DNA from: an uncultured Ideonella sp.
Lineage (GTDB): Bacteria; Pseudomonadota; Gammaproteobacteria; Burkholderiales; Burkholderiaceae
NCBI GenBank assembly: GCA_946479475.1
Contig: CAMLGG010000291.1
Span: 1 to 6,545, forward strand
Reading direction: 5' to 3'
Length of the DNA stretch: 6,545 nt
Every line of letters begins with the position of its first letter. Within the stretch, counting starts at the first letter, position 1. Position numbers and translations under genes: made by a program. The notes beneath the pieces were generated by a model. It ran no database searches. It was not told the origin of the DNA and saw only the letters and a program-made list of their open reading frames with translations. Positions 1-6,545 of the stretch are shown piece after piece.

Positions 1-176
1 GGCTCGCGCAGCGGACCGGCAGAGCCGGATCCGCGCACGCCCTTGATTGAACTGCCACGTTGGAGCAGCGGGGAGTGGCGGCGTATGCTGGCCGCCTGCG
101 CGCGCTTACCGGCGCATCACCGCAACGCCCCGGGCGGGCCATCCGCCAGGCCCGGGCAACAGCCTGAAGCGAGACC
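1..176. other. Upstream region of the transsulfuration operon, possibly with the 3' end of a previous gene
   Basis: All three plus-strand frames are open at the left edge. Frame 2 stops at 44-46 and frame 3 at 48-50. Frame 1 stays open to a TGA at 178-180, which would overlap the next start codon as ATGA. Any of the three could be the tail of an upstream gene. The frame 1 peptide ends in a Pro/Arg-rich stretch, and about a quarter of its codons end in A or T, more than in the clear genes here, so I do not call it a gene. Composition becomes less GC-rich around 43-75, which fits an intergenic promoter region. I cannot identify the upstream gene. Confidence 0.4.
60..89 (+). promoter_or_regulatory. 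Candidate sigma-70 promoter for the transsulfuration operon
   Basis: TTGGAG at 60-65 and TATGCT at 84-89 are separated by 18 bp. The -10 match is fair and the -35 match is poor (three of six). The -10 hexamer lies in the 8-nt gap of a short inverted repeat, GGCGGC at 77-82 and GCCGCC at 91-96, which could be a regulator site or chance in GC-rich DNA. A start near 96 would leave a leader of about 80 nt. Confidence 0.3.
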
Positions 177-1558
<1,382 letters not shown>

Positions 1559-1562
<4 letters not shown>

Positions 1563-2743
1563 CTCTTGAACGGAACCCCAAGCACGGCTTCGCCACCCGC
1601 GTGATCCACGGCGGGCAGGCGCCCGATCCGACGACCGGCGCCGTGATGCCGCCGATCTACGCCACCTCGACCTACGTGCAATCCAGCCCCGGCGTGCACA
1701 AGGGCTACGAGTACTCGCGCTCGCAGAACCCGACCCGCGAAGCGTTCGAGCGCTGCATCGCCAACCTCGAGAACGGCCAGCGCGGCTATGCCTTCGCCTC
1801 GGGCCTGGCGGCCATGTCGACGGTGCTGGAGCTGCTGGACAGCGGCGCCCACGTCGTTGCCAGCGACGATCTCTACGGCGGCACCTTCCGCCTGTTCGAG
1901 CGGGTGCGCAGGCGCTCGGCCGGCCACCGGTTCAGCTTCATCGACATGACGGACCCGGCCTCGGTGCGCGCCGCCATCCGGCCCGAGACGAAGATGCTCT
2001 GGGTCGAGACGCCTTCCAATCCGCTGCTCAAGCTGATCGACCTCGAAGCCGTGGCCGCGATCGCGCGCGAGAAGGGCATCCTCGCCGTGGCGGACAACAC
2101 CTTCGCCAGCCCATGGGGCCAGCGCCCGCTGGAGCTGGGCTTCGACATCGTCGTCCACTCGACCACCAAGTACCTCAACGGCCACTCGGACCTGGTCGGC
2201 GGCGTGGCGGTGGTGGGCCAGGAGCCCCGGCATGCGCCGATCGCCGAGCAGCTGGCCTTCCTGCACAACGCGGTGGGCGCGATCGCCGCGCCCTTCGACG
2301 CCTTCCTCGCCTTGCGCGGCGTGAAGACGCTGGCGCTGCGCATGGAGCGCCATTCGAGCAATGCCCTGGCGCTGGCCCAGTGGCTCGAGTCCCAGCCGAA
2401 GGTCGCGAAGGTCTACTACCCGGGGCTGGAGAGCCACCCGCAGCACGCGCTGGCGCGGCGCCAGATGCGCGCCGGCTTCGGCGGCATGATCTCGATGGAC
2501 CTGAGGGGCGACCTGGCCGGCGCAAAGCGCTTCCTCGAAGCCTGCGAGCTCTTCTCGCTGGCAGAGAGCCTGGGCGGCGTCGAGAGCCTGATCGAGCACC
2601 CGGCCATCATGACCCACGCCTCGATCCCGGCCGAGCAGCGGGCGAAGCTCGGCATCGGTGACACGCTGATCCGCCTTTCCGTCGGCGTGGAGGACGTGAA
2701 CGACCTGCGCGACGAACTCGCCCGCGCCCTGTCCGTGGTGTGA
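1559..2743 (+). CDS. Cystathionine gamma-lyase (Cys/Met metabolism PLP enzyme)
   Basis: This 394-residue enzyme of the Cys/Met-metabolism PLP family is predicted to cleave cystathionine to cysteine, 2-oxobutyrate and ammonia. YEYSRSQNPTR at 50-60 contributes to the neighbouring subunit's active site. FASGLAA is at 79-85, D178 in VADNTF is the likely pyridine-nitrogen partner, and STTKYLNGHSD at 201-211 places the PLP lysine at K204. SLGGVESLIEHPAIMTHAS at 337-355 closely resembles animal gamma-lyase. E51 and E342 match acidic residues associated with gamma-lyase. Length is normal. The ATG sits in an ATGA overlap with the CBS stop, with GGAGA at about 1545-1549 as ribosome binding site. Cystathionine gamma-synthase (MetB) shares nearly all these motifs, so lyase is chosen mainly from the CBS partner. 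Some related enzymes also release H2S from cysteine or homocysteine. Confidence 0.9.
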
Positions 2744-3180
2744 GCGCCCCGGAATTCAGCTTGCGCGCGGCGCAGGAGGGGGACGTCCCTTTCCTGCTGC
2801 GGCTGCGCGAGATCGCGATGGACCCGCACCATCGGGCGGCGGGCATCTTCCAGACCCCGGCCGAGATGCAGGAGCGCGTGCGCAGCCACTGGGACGAGGC
2901 GAGCGTGATCGAGGTGGAGGGACGCGCCGTCGGGCTGTGGAAGCTCTGGCGCCGGCCCGACGCCTGGTGGATCCTGCAGGTGCAGCTGATGCCGGAGCAG
3001 CAGAACCGCGGAGTAGGCGCCGCGCTGATCCGCCGGCTGCAGGCCGAAGCACGCGAGGCACGGATGCCGCTGAAGCTGAAGGTGCTGAAGACGAACCCCG
3101 CTCTGCGCCTGTACGAGCGGCTGGGCTTCGTGGTCGTCGGGGAAGACGAACACGGCTACGAGATGGAAAGCCGCACCTAG
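2740..3180 (+). CDS. GNAT-family N-acetyltransferase
   Basis: This 146-residue single-domain cytoplasmic protein is predicted to transfer an acetyl group from acetyl-CoA to an amine. The acetyl-CoA loop is QNRGVG at 88-93, following a beta-4 segment WWILQVQLMP at 76-85. The C-terminal signature NPALRLYERLGF at 119-130 is typical of the fold. The GTG start overlaps the gamma-lyase stop as GTGA, so translation is probably coupled and the gene belongs to the same operon. The substrate cannot be read from the sequence. Acetylation of a sulfur amino acid, a cysteine conjugate or a protein N-terminus is possible, but only context supports this. It ends 27 bp from the end of the convergent bfd gene. 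Confidence 0.85.
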   Translation: MSAPEFSLRAAQEGDVPFLLRLREIAMDPHHRAAGIFQTPAEMQERVRSHWDEASVIEVEGRAVGLWKLWRRPDAWWILQVQLMPEQQNRGVGAALIRRLQAEAREARMPLKLKVLKTNPALRLYERLGFVVVGEDEHGYEMESRT

Positions 3181-3206
3181 GGCGACAGGGCCGCCCCGGA
3201 GGCGGG
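3181..3206. terminator. Possible bidirectional hairpin between convergent genes
   Basis: The 27-bp gap between the acetyltransferase and bfd stops contains CCGCC (3191-3195) and GGCGG (3201-3205) around a 5-nt loop, readable from either strand. The stem is short and no T-run follows on either strand, so it is at best a weak terminator. Confidence 0.25.
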
Positions 3207-3207
3207 C

Positions 3208-3429
3208 TCAGGGCGTCGTCGTCGTCAGCCCGGTCGCGTGCACGTGGTGATCGCCATGTCCGCAGGCGGCGCAGGCCTCCTCGAACACCATCTGGGCGCA
3301 ATCCAGGCAGCTGCCGCAGTTGGAGGCGACGCCGGTGAGGTCCTGCAGCAGCTCGAAGTTCGTCACCCCTTCGGCGACGACGCGGTGGATGTCTCGATCC
3401 GAGACCCGACGGCAGAGGCAGACGATCAT
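3208..3429 (-). CDS. bfd: Bacterioferritin-associated ferredoxin (Bfd)
   Basis: This 73-residue [2Fe-2S] protein is expected to donate electrons to bacterioferritin haem so that stored Fe(III) can be reduced and released. It starts MIVCLC and has cysteines at 4, 6, 38 and 41, with the last pair in NCGSC. These four positions coincide with the cluster ligands of E. coli Bfd. The BFD fold covers about residues 1-52. The tail has extra C53, C56, H58, H61, H62 and H64 and ends in four threonines and a proline, encoded by a short GTC repeat near 3216-3226. The ATG at 3429 is fixed by homology, although no Shine-Dalgarno sequence is visible in front of it. The gene lies downstream of bfr on the same strand, behind a Fur-like palindrome, so it is probably iron-repressed from its own promoter. 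Confidence 0.93.
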   Translation of the reverse strand: MIVCLCRRVSDRDIHRVVAEGVTNFELLQDLTGVASNCGSCLDCAQMVFEEACAACGHGDHHVHATGLTTTTP

Positions 3430-3482
3430 GGCAGCGTAGGCGGGTGAGGCTTGACCAGGTGACGTGCCGCCAGTCTAGCCTA

Positions 3483-3507
3483 AATAGGAATCCTTCTCAT
3501 TCCTATT
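3483..3507 (-). promoter_or_regulatory. Fur-box-like 25-bp palindrome upstream of bfd
   Basis: AATAGGAAT (3483-3491) and its exact reverse complement ATTCCTATT (3499-3507) flank a 7-nt spacer. On the minus strand the centre reads AATGAGAAGGATT, which resembles the AATGAGAAT-type half-sites of Fur operators. The site is AT-rich in GC-rich surroundings. It is centred about 66 bp before the bfd start and lies downstream of bfr, so bfd is the natural target. Confidence 0.7.
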
Positions 3508-3529
3508 GTCTGATCCAGCGCAAGGTCAA
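3502..3529 (-). promoter_or_regulatory. Candidate bfd promoter overlapping the Fur-like site
   Basis: Read on the minus strand, TTGACC (plus positions 3524-3529) is a good -35 element. AATAGG (3502-3507), 16 bp further on, is a weak -10 that falls in the first arm of the palindrome. A repressor bound there would block polymerase. The poor -10 match keeps confidence low. Confidence 0.35.
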
Positions 3530-3540
3530 ACGCGCCAATG

Positions 3541-3560
3541 GGCCGGCACCCCCGCCGGCC
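3541..3560 (-). terminator. GC hairpin just after bfr, possible terminator
   Basis: GGCCGGC (3541-3547) and GCCGGCC (3554-3560) form a perfect 7-bp stem with a 6-nt loop, 14 bp past the bfr stop in the direction of transcription. No T-run follows directly; the nearest is TTT at plus positions 3528-3530. It could end or attenuate bfr transcription before bfd. Confidence 0.35.
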
Positions 3561-3574
3561 TCCCGGCACGCCGA

Positions 3575-4060
3575 TCAGCCCTGGCCGCCCACCGGGCCGG
3601 CGGCCGACTGCAGCCAGTTCTGCTCGCCCATCTGGGCCACCAGGCCGATCTCGGTCTCGAGGTGGTCGATGTGCTCCTCGGTGTCCTCGAGGATGTCCTC
3701 GAACAGCTCGCGCGAGACGTAGTCGCGCACCGTCTCGCAGTAGGCGATCGCCTCCTTCAGGTGCGCCTGCGAGGCGTACTCGAGCTTCAGGTCGCAGTGC
3801 AGGGTCTCGATCGCGTTCTCGCCGATCAGCAGCTTGCCCAGGTCCTGCAGGTTGGGCAGGCCGTCGAGCATGAGGATGCGCTCGATCAGCCGGTCGGCGT
3901 GCTTCATCTCCTCGATCGACTCTTCGTACTCGTGCTTGGCCAGGCGTGCCAGGCCCCAGTTCTTCTGCATGCGGGCATGCAGGAAGTACTGGTTGATCGC
4001 GGTCAGCTCCATCTTCAGCTGGGCATTCAGGGCCTGCAGCACCTGCGGGTCGCCTTGCAT
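3575..4060 (-). CDS. bfr: Bacterioferritin (haem-containing iron-storage ferritin)
   Basis: This 161-residue subunit of the 24-mer cytoplasmic iron store oxidises Fe(II) and holds it as ferric mineral. It aligns without gaps to E. coli Bfr through residue 130. M52 is the expected haem ligand between subunits, in EEMKHAD. The ferroxidase ligands E18, E51, H54, E94 and H130 are present. Position 127, glutamate in E. coli, is threonine here (DTEEH at 126-130), with E128 and E129 beside it. [15 protein letters not shown] at 67-81 is a family hallmark. The frame extends upstream to 4183, but the start at 4060 gives the usual MxGD N-terminus and follows a strong ribosome binding site, AAGGAGAA, at 4065-4072. 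The tail AAGPVGGQG is slightly longer than usual. No convincing promoter or Fur site is visible in front of it, so its regulation may differ from that of bfd. Confidence 0.96.
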   Translation of the reverse strand: MQGDPQVLQALNAQLKMELTAINQYFLHARMQKNWGLARLAKHEYEESIEEMKHADRLIERILMLDGLPNLQDLGKLLIGENAIETLHCDLKLEYASQAHLKEAIAYCETVRDYVSRELFEDILEDTEEHIDHLETEIGLVAQMGEQNWLQSAAGPVGGQG

Positions 4061-4162
4061 GGTGTTCTCCTTCTCGTTGGGGGCGAGGGCGCATTGTGCG
4101 GCGACGCCGTGGGCTTGGCGAGCGACGCCGGCCGCTCTTCGCGAGCAGGAGCATGAAGGCAG

Positions 4163-4225
4163 GCGGCCTGCCGCCGGAGGCACCGACAGGCAGGCCGCGG
4201 GGATCGCCTTGCGCGCATCGCGCGC
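4163..4225 (-). terminator. Two GC-rich hairpins between the lipoprotein gene and bfr
   Basis: Read on the minus strand after the lipoprotein stop, the first hairpin is GCGCGC (4211-4216 with 4220-4225) around a 3-nt loop. The second pairs GCGGCCTGCC (4163-4172) with GGCAGGCCGC (4189-4198) around 16 nt. Both stems are perfect. Neither is followed by a T-run, so this is not a canonical intrinsic terminator, but it could end lipoprotein transcription or insulate bfr. Confidence 0.35.
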
Positions 4226-4232
4226 GCCGGGA

Positions 4233-4745
4233 TCAGTTGATGCGGACGAGCTGGTCGCGCAGGTTCGCCGGGACGTCCTGGACCAGCATGATGGCGATGC
4301 TGCCGTCCTTGGCGGAGTTGTTGTGCGCCGTCTTGTCGCTCTCCATCGAGGAGGCGACCGCTTCGGGCGACAGGGTGTACATGTTGCCGCTCAGCGGGTC
4401 GACGGCGAACCAGCCGATCAGGCCGCCGAAGACGAAGTTGCCGGCGATGTACCAGCCGTTGGGGCTGGACGTGACCGGGATCACCTGGGTCTTGAAGCCC
4501 GGCTTCGAGATCGTGACCTTGAAGCTCTTGCCGCCCCAGTAGCGACCGGTGCTCTTGTTGAGCGTGACCGAAGTGGGCGTCTGGCCCGCGAAGACCTCGG
4601 TGCCGCCTTCGTCGGTGATGACGACCTTGGCGTCGCTCGGCGTGCTGGCGATGGGCACGGTCTGGGTCGGCGAGCCCATGATGGTGGCGCAGCCCGAAAG
4701 GGCGGCCGCGATGGCGGCAACGAACAACGTTTGGCGAATGGCCAT
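4233..4745 (-). CDS. PEGA-type outer-membrane lipoprotein
   Basis: This 170-residue protein has a lipoprotein signal peptide: K/R-poor N-terminus MAIRQ, hydrophobic core at about 6-16, and lipobox LSGC with C19 as the lipidated residue. Residue 20 is alanine rather than aspartate, which predicts outer-membrane sorting. Residues 28-92 resemble a PEGA domain, a beta-rich fold usually facing the periplasm or cell surface. Residues 102-124 ([12 protein letters not shown], then [10 protein letters not shown]) match a hydrophobic glycine-rich motif that recurs at the end of such lipoproteins. The frame extends upstream to 4895, but the start at 4745 puts the signal peptide at the N-terminus and follows a GGAGGGAGG purine run at 4755-4763. 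The exact role is unknown; envelope maintenance is an inference. It is divergent from the DUF4359-like gene. Confidence 0.85.
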   Translation of the reverse strand: MAIRQTLFVAAIAAALSGCATIMGSPTQTVPIASTPSDAKVVITDEGGTEVFAGQTPTSVTLNKSTGRYWGGKSFKVTISKPGFKTQVIPVTSSPNGWYIAGNFVFGGLIGWFAVDPLSGNMYTLSPEAVASSMESDKTAHNNSAKDGSIAIMLVQDVPANLRDQLVRIN

Positions 4746-4939
4746 GGAATGGATCCTCCCTCCGCAAATACAAGACAGATGTTGTGTGTGCCCGGGCGGA
4801 GATGTTGACGGGCGGGCGGATTGTAAATAAACGTTGCAGCGCCGCGATTGACGGCCGGCAAGGTGTTCCGGCGCGGCTCCATCGTGGTGCCGCACGATGG
4901 CCGCGTTATGCTGCAGCGCTCCGCAGCCGCCGTCTCGCC
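4746..4939. promoter_or_regulatory. Divergent intergenic region between lipoprotein and DUF4359-like genes
   Basis: This 194-bp gap must carry promoters for both flanking genes. On the plus strand TATGCT at 4907-4912 is a -10 candidate for the DUF4359-like gene, about 28 bp before its start codon, without a clear -35. On the minus strand a TTTACA-like hexamer lies in the AT-rich patch at 4823-4836, but no good -10 follows. No strong operator palindrome is seen. Confidence 0.35.
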
Positions 4940-5218
4940 ATGCCGTCGAAAGCCATCACCTCCGCCCTCGTCACCGCGGCCCTGTTCGTCGCGGCCATCG
5001 CCCTCAACCCGTCGGCGGAGAAGCACCGCGAGAAGATCCGACAGGCCACCGCGGACCGCCATCCCGTCGCGGGCGCGCTCGGCCTGGGCGCGCTGAAGGC
5101 CTTCGTGTCCGGCTACCACTCGTGGGGCGTGGCCTCCTACACCACCGCCAACGATCGCGTGATGTCCGTCGGCGCGTTCGGTATGGTGTTCGTGCTCGAC
5201 CGGGAGCCGCAGGGGTGA
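4940..5218 (+). CDS. Small membrane-anchored protein, DUF4359-like
   Basis: This 92-residue protein has one hydrophobic N-terminal segment at about residues 6-22, which may be an uncleaved anchor or a signal peptide. It is followed by the basic and acidic stretch NPSAEKHREKIRQ at 23-35. The C-terminal part has YHSWGVASYTT at 59-69 and SVGAFGMVFVL at 76-86, probably beta strands. The layout, a membrane anchor then NPS near residue 23 and a YHS...ASYTT...GxxGMVFV end, fits proteins annotated as DUF4359, assigned from memory. The function of that family is not established. The frame runs upstream to 4784, but ATG 4940 places the hydrophobic segment at the N-terminus. No Shine-Dalgarno sequence is visible. 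A strong hairpin follows the stop. Confidence 0.72.
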   Translation: MPSKAITSALVTAALFVAAIALNPSAEKHREKIRQATADRHPVAGALGLGALKAFVSGYHSWGVASYTTANDRVMSVGAFGMVFVLDREPQG

Positions 5219-5252
5219 GGGGCCGCCGGAGATCTCCCGGCAGGCCTCGTTT
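5217..5252 (+). terminator. Stem-loop after the DUF4359-like gene, probable terminator
   Basis: GAGG (5217-5220) pairs with CCTC (5245-5248). The stem continues through CC/GG and GCCGG/CCGGC with small bulges to a loop around AGATCTC. TTT follows at 5250-5252. The hairpin begins inside the stop codon. The T-run is short, so termination may be partial and allow some read-through into the next gene. Confidence 0.4.
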
Positions 5253-5267
5253 CGTCGAGAGCCGGTG

Positions 5268-5513
5268 ATGCAGAAAGACGCCGGCGGCGACCTCGGCTTC
5301 AGCGTGCTGGAGCGCAAGAACGGCGAGGTCTGCATCCTGCACCACGGCCGCCTGGCCGCGACGCTGCGCGGAGCCAGGGCCGCGGCGTTTCTCGAGGAGC
5401 TGGCCCAGGGCAGCGGTGCCGACGGCCAGCAGCTGATGGCGCGGCTGACGGGCAACTACCGGCGCGGCAACGAGCGCCTCGCCCGCGGGCATCCGCGCAA
5501 CCGGGACGGTTGA
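5268..5513 (+). CDS. Uncharacterised 81-residue protein
   Basis: This small, soluble-looking protein has no signal peptide or membrane segment. Residues 8-46 (FSVLERKNGEVCILHHGRL, then ATLRGARAAAFLEEL) suggest two or three beta strands followed by a helix. The C-terminal part reads LMARLTGNYRRGNER and ends in a basic tail. Third codon positions are strongly GC-rich, supporting a real gene. Similar short proteins with the same KNGEV...LRG...GNYRRGNER pattern seem familiar from betaproteobacteria, but I cannot name a family or function. A GTG at 5265 is an alternative start; ATG 5268 is preferred because GAGAG at 5257-5261 is then 6 nt away. Its last 58 bp overlap the end of the convergent PepSY gene. 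Confidence 0.65.
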   Translation: MQKDAGGDLGFSVLERKNGEVCILHHGRLAATLRGARAAAFLEELAQGSGADGQQLMARLTGNYRRGNERLARGHPRNRDG

Positions 5514-6545
5514 CTCAGGCGCGGACGCTGCGCTCGGGCCTTGCGCCGTCGCCGCCACCACAGCCACAGGCCGCTGCCCAGCCAGGCCGCCGGCGCGAGG
5601 CCGAACAGCGTCCACAGCAGCCGGGCCGGCAGCCCGAGCGCCTCGGCACTGTGCAAGGGGAAGATCCAGTCGAGCACGACGCTGCCGGCCGGGCCGGCCA
5701 GGGCGTCGTGGCGGGCCAGAAGCTGCCCGGACGGACCCAGGCGCAAGCGCGTCGCCCCGGTATCCGCCCTGGGTTCGCCGGCCTGGAGCAGGCGCACCTC
5801 GGCCGGACCGCCGGGAGTGGCCGGCAGGGTCAGCCGCGTCCAGCGGGCGGAAGCGAAGGCCCTCTCGGCCTCGCCGACGAGCCGGTCCGGCGGGAGGGGC
5901 GACGCCGCGGCCTCCACCGGCGCAGCGCTCTTCGCCAGGGGAGGCAGCCGCTCGACCGGCAGCAGGGCCGCCACGACCGCCCGTGCCGCTCCGTCGAACA
6001 CCAGCGCTGCACCAGTCGCGCCGATCAGCAACGCCACTGGCATCAGCCACCAGCCCATGGCCCGGTGCAGGTCGTACCACCAGCGGGCAGGGGCCGCCCC
6101 CCGCTTGACGCCGAGCGCCCGGCGCCAGCCGGCCCATCCCCCCCGCGGCCAGCCCAACACGCCACCGCTGAGGGCCAGCCCGAGCATCACGAGCGCTACC
6201 GCGCCCGCCGCCAGGTGGCCCGTCTCGCCCGCCAGCAGGCGGCTGTGCAGCTCGTACAGCAGGGGCACGGCATGGGCCGCGTCGAGCCTCCACGCGCCGC
6301 GGTCGCGCTGGCCGAGGTAGCTGCCGCAGGCGGCATCGATGAAGTGCTCGCGTCGCCAGCCGGTCCGCGGGTCGCGCGCCTCCCACACGATGTAGGCCGC
6401 TCCCGGCGTGGCCGGCGCCACGACCGTGGACGGCCGCGCTGCGGGGGCGTCGCGGCCCAGCACCTGCAGCACCGTCTCGATGGGACGGTCGGTTTGCACG
6501 CAGCGCGTCAAGGGTGGGAACCAGGCCGGGTTGAATGCGGCATCG
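5456..6545 (-). CDS. PepSY-associated transmembrane protein (N-terminus beyond the window)
   Basis: The frame is open to the right edge, so the gene is partial. The first in-window start-like codon (TTG at 6511) is preceded by in-frame residues DAAFNPAWFPP, which look like the segment after a first membrane helix. Residues below count from that TTG. About 10-90 form a periplasmic PepSY-like region. Helices follow at about 99-121, 152-172 and 296-319, with ELHSRLLAGETG at 87-98 and DLHRAMGWW at 147-155 as the usual helix-edge histidine motifs. A second periplasmic domain spans about 175-290 and ends in FPLHSAEALGLP (284-295), characteristic of the family. The C-terminus is a basic cytoplasmic tail. 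PepSY_TM proteins are often encoded beside TonB-dependent receptors and are implicated in siderophore or haem iron uptake, possibly as reductases. The partner gene would be off-window. Confidence 0.85.
   Translation of the reverse strand, partial: DAAFNPAWFPPLTRCVQTDRPIETVLQVLGRDAPAARPSTVVAPATPGAAYIVWEARDPRTGWRREHFIDAACGSYLGQRDRGAWRLDAAHAVPLLYELHSRLLAGETGHLAAGAVALVMLGLALSGGVLGWPRGGWAGWRRALGVKRGAAPARWWYDLHRAMGWWLMPVALLIGATGAALVFDGAARAVVAALLPVERLPPLAKSAAPVEAAASPLPPDRLVGEAERAFASARWTRLTLPATPGGPAEVRLLQAGEPRADTGATRLRLGPSGQLLARHDALAGPAGSVVLDWIFPLHSAEALGLPARLLWTLFGLAPAAWLGSGLWLWWRRRRKARAQRPRLSQPSRLRGCPRARRSLPRR

Noticed and set aside
3207..3231. GTC trinucleotide repeat flanked by GGGC and GCCC
   Set aside because: It is only four repeat units and encodes the Thr run at the Bfd C-terminus; too short to be a meaningful repeat element.
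3480..4156. Open frames on both strands through bfr (216 codons plus, 224 codons minus)
   Set aside because: Bacterioferritin is unambiguous in its own frame; these are out-of-frame shadows.
4061..4183. N-terminal extension of bacterioferritin to 4183
   Set aside because: The extra 41 residues are unlike any ferritin, and a strong ribosome binding site directly precedes the MQGD start at 4060.
4481..5455. Minus-strand open frame (324 codons) spanning the divergent intergenic region
   Set aside because: It covers the lipoprotein gene out of frame and the opposite strand of the DUF4359-like gene; no domain or plausible start was seen.
5004..6386. Minus-strand open frame of 460 codons, longer than the visible PepSY frame it overlaps
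   Set aside because: It is out of frame with the PepSY protein, which has recognisable helices and family motifs. The longer frame is Gly/Arg/Ala-rich with no domain and also runs through the small plus-strand genes.

Overview
The window is high-GC DNA with strongly GC-biased third codon positions. Its gene content suggests a betaproteobacterium, probably of the order Burkholderiales: a bacterioferritin with its ferredoxin partner, a PepSY membrane protein, a DUF4359-like small protein and a reverse-transsulfuration pair. The assignment rests on recognised protein families and composition, not on a database search. Nothing looks like an insertion sequence, prophage, CRISPR array, tRNA or rRNA.

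Region 1 (about 1-3180, plus strand) is a tightly packed operon. Cystathionine beta-synthase overlaps cystathionine gamma-lyase by 4 bp (ATGA), and the lyase overlaps a GNAT-family N-acetyltransferase by 4 bp (GTGA). The first two enzymes convert homocysteine plus serine to cystathionine and then to cysteine, 2-oxobutyrate and ammonia. The acetyltransferase has no known substrate, but its overlap suggests coordinated expression. A weak promoter candidate lies at 60-89.

Region 2 (3208-4060, minus strand) is an iron-storage module: bacterioferritin (bfr) is transcribed first and bacterioferritin-associated ferredoxin (bfd) follows. They are separated by 145 bp holding a 25-bp palindrome that resembles a Fur box, placed where it could control bfd separately from bfr. 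Bfr would store iron as ferric mineral, and Bfd would supply electrons to release it.

Region 3 (4233-5513) has a minus-strand PEGA-type outer-membrane lipoprotein, divergent from a short plus-strand gene for a DUF4359-like membrane-anchored protein. After a hairpin comes a plus-strand gene for an uncharacterised 81-residue protein.

Region 4 (5456-6545, minus strand) is a PepSY-associated transmembrane protein whose N-terminus lies beyond the right edge. Such proteins are often encoded beside TonB-dependent siderophore receptors. Its 3' end overlaps the 81-residue gene tail to tail by 58 bp.

Most of the window looks like ordinary core-genome content. The most useful points for follow-up are the Fur-like palindrome that splits bfr from bfd, the acetyltransferase coupled to reverse transsulfuration, a threonine at the bacterioferritin position that is a ferroxidase glutamate in E. 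coli, and the Cys/His-rich tail on Bfd.
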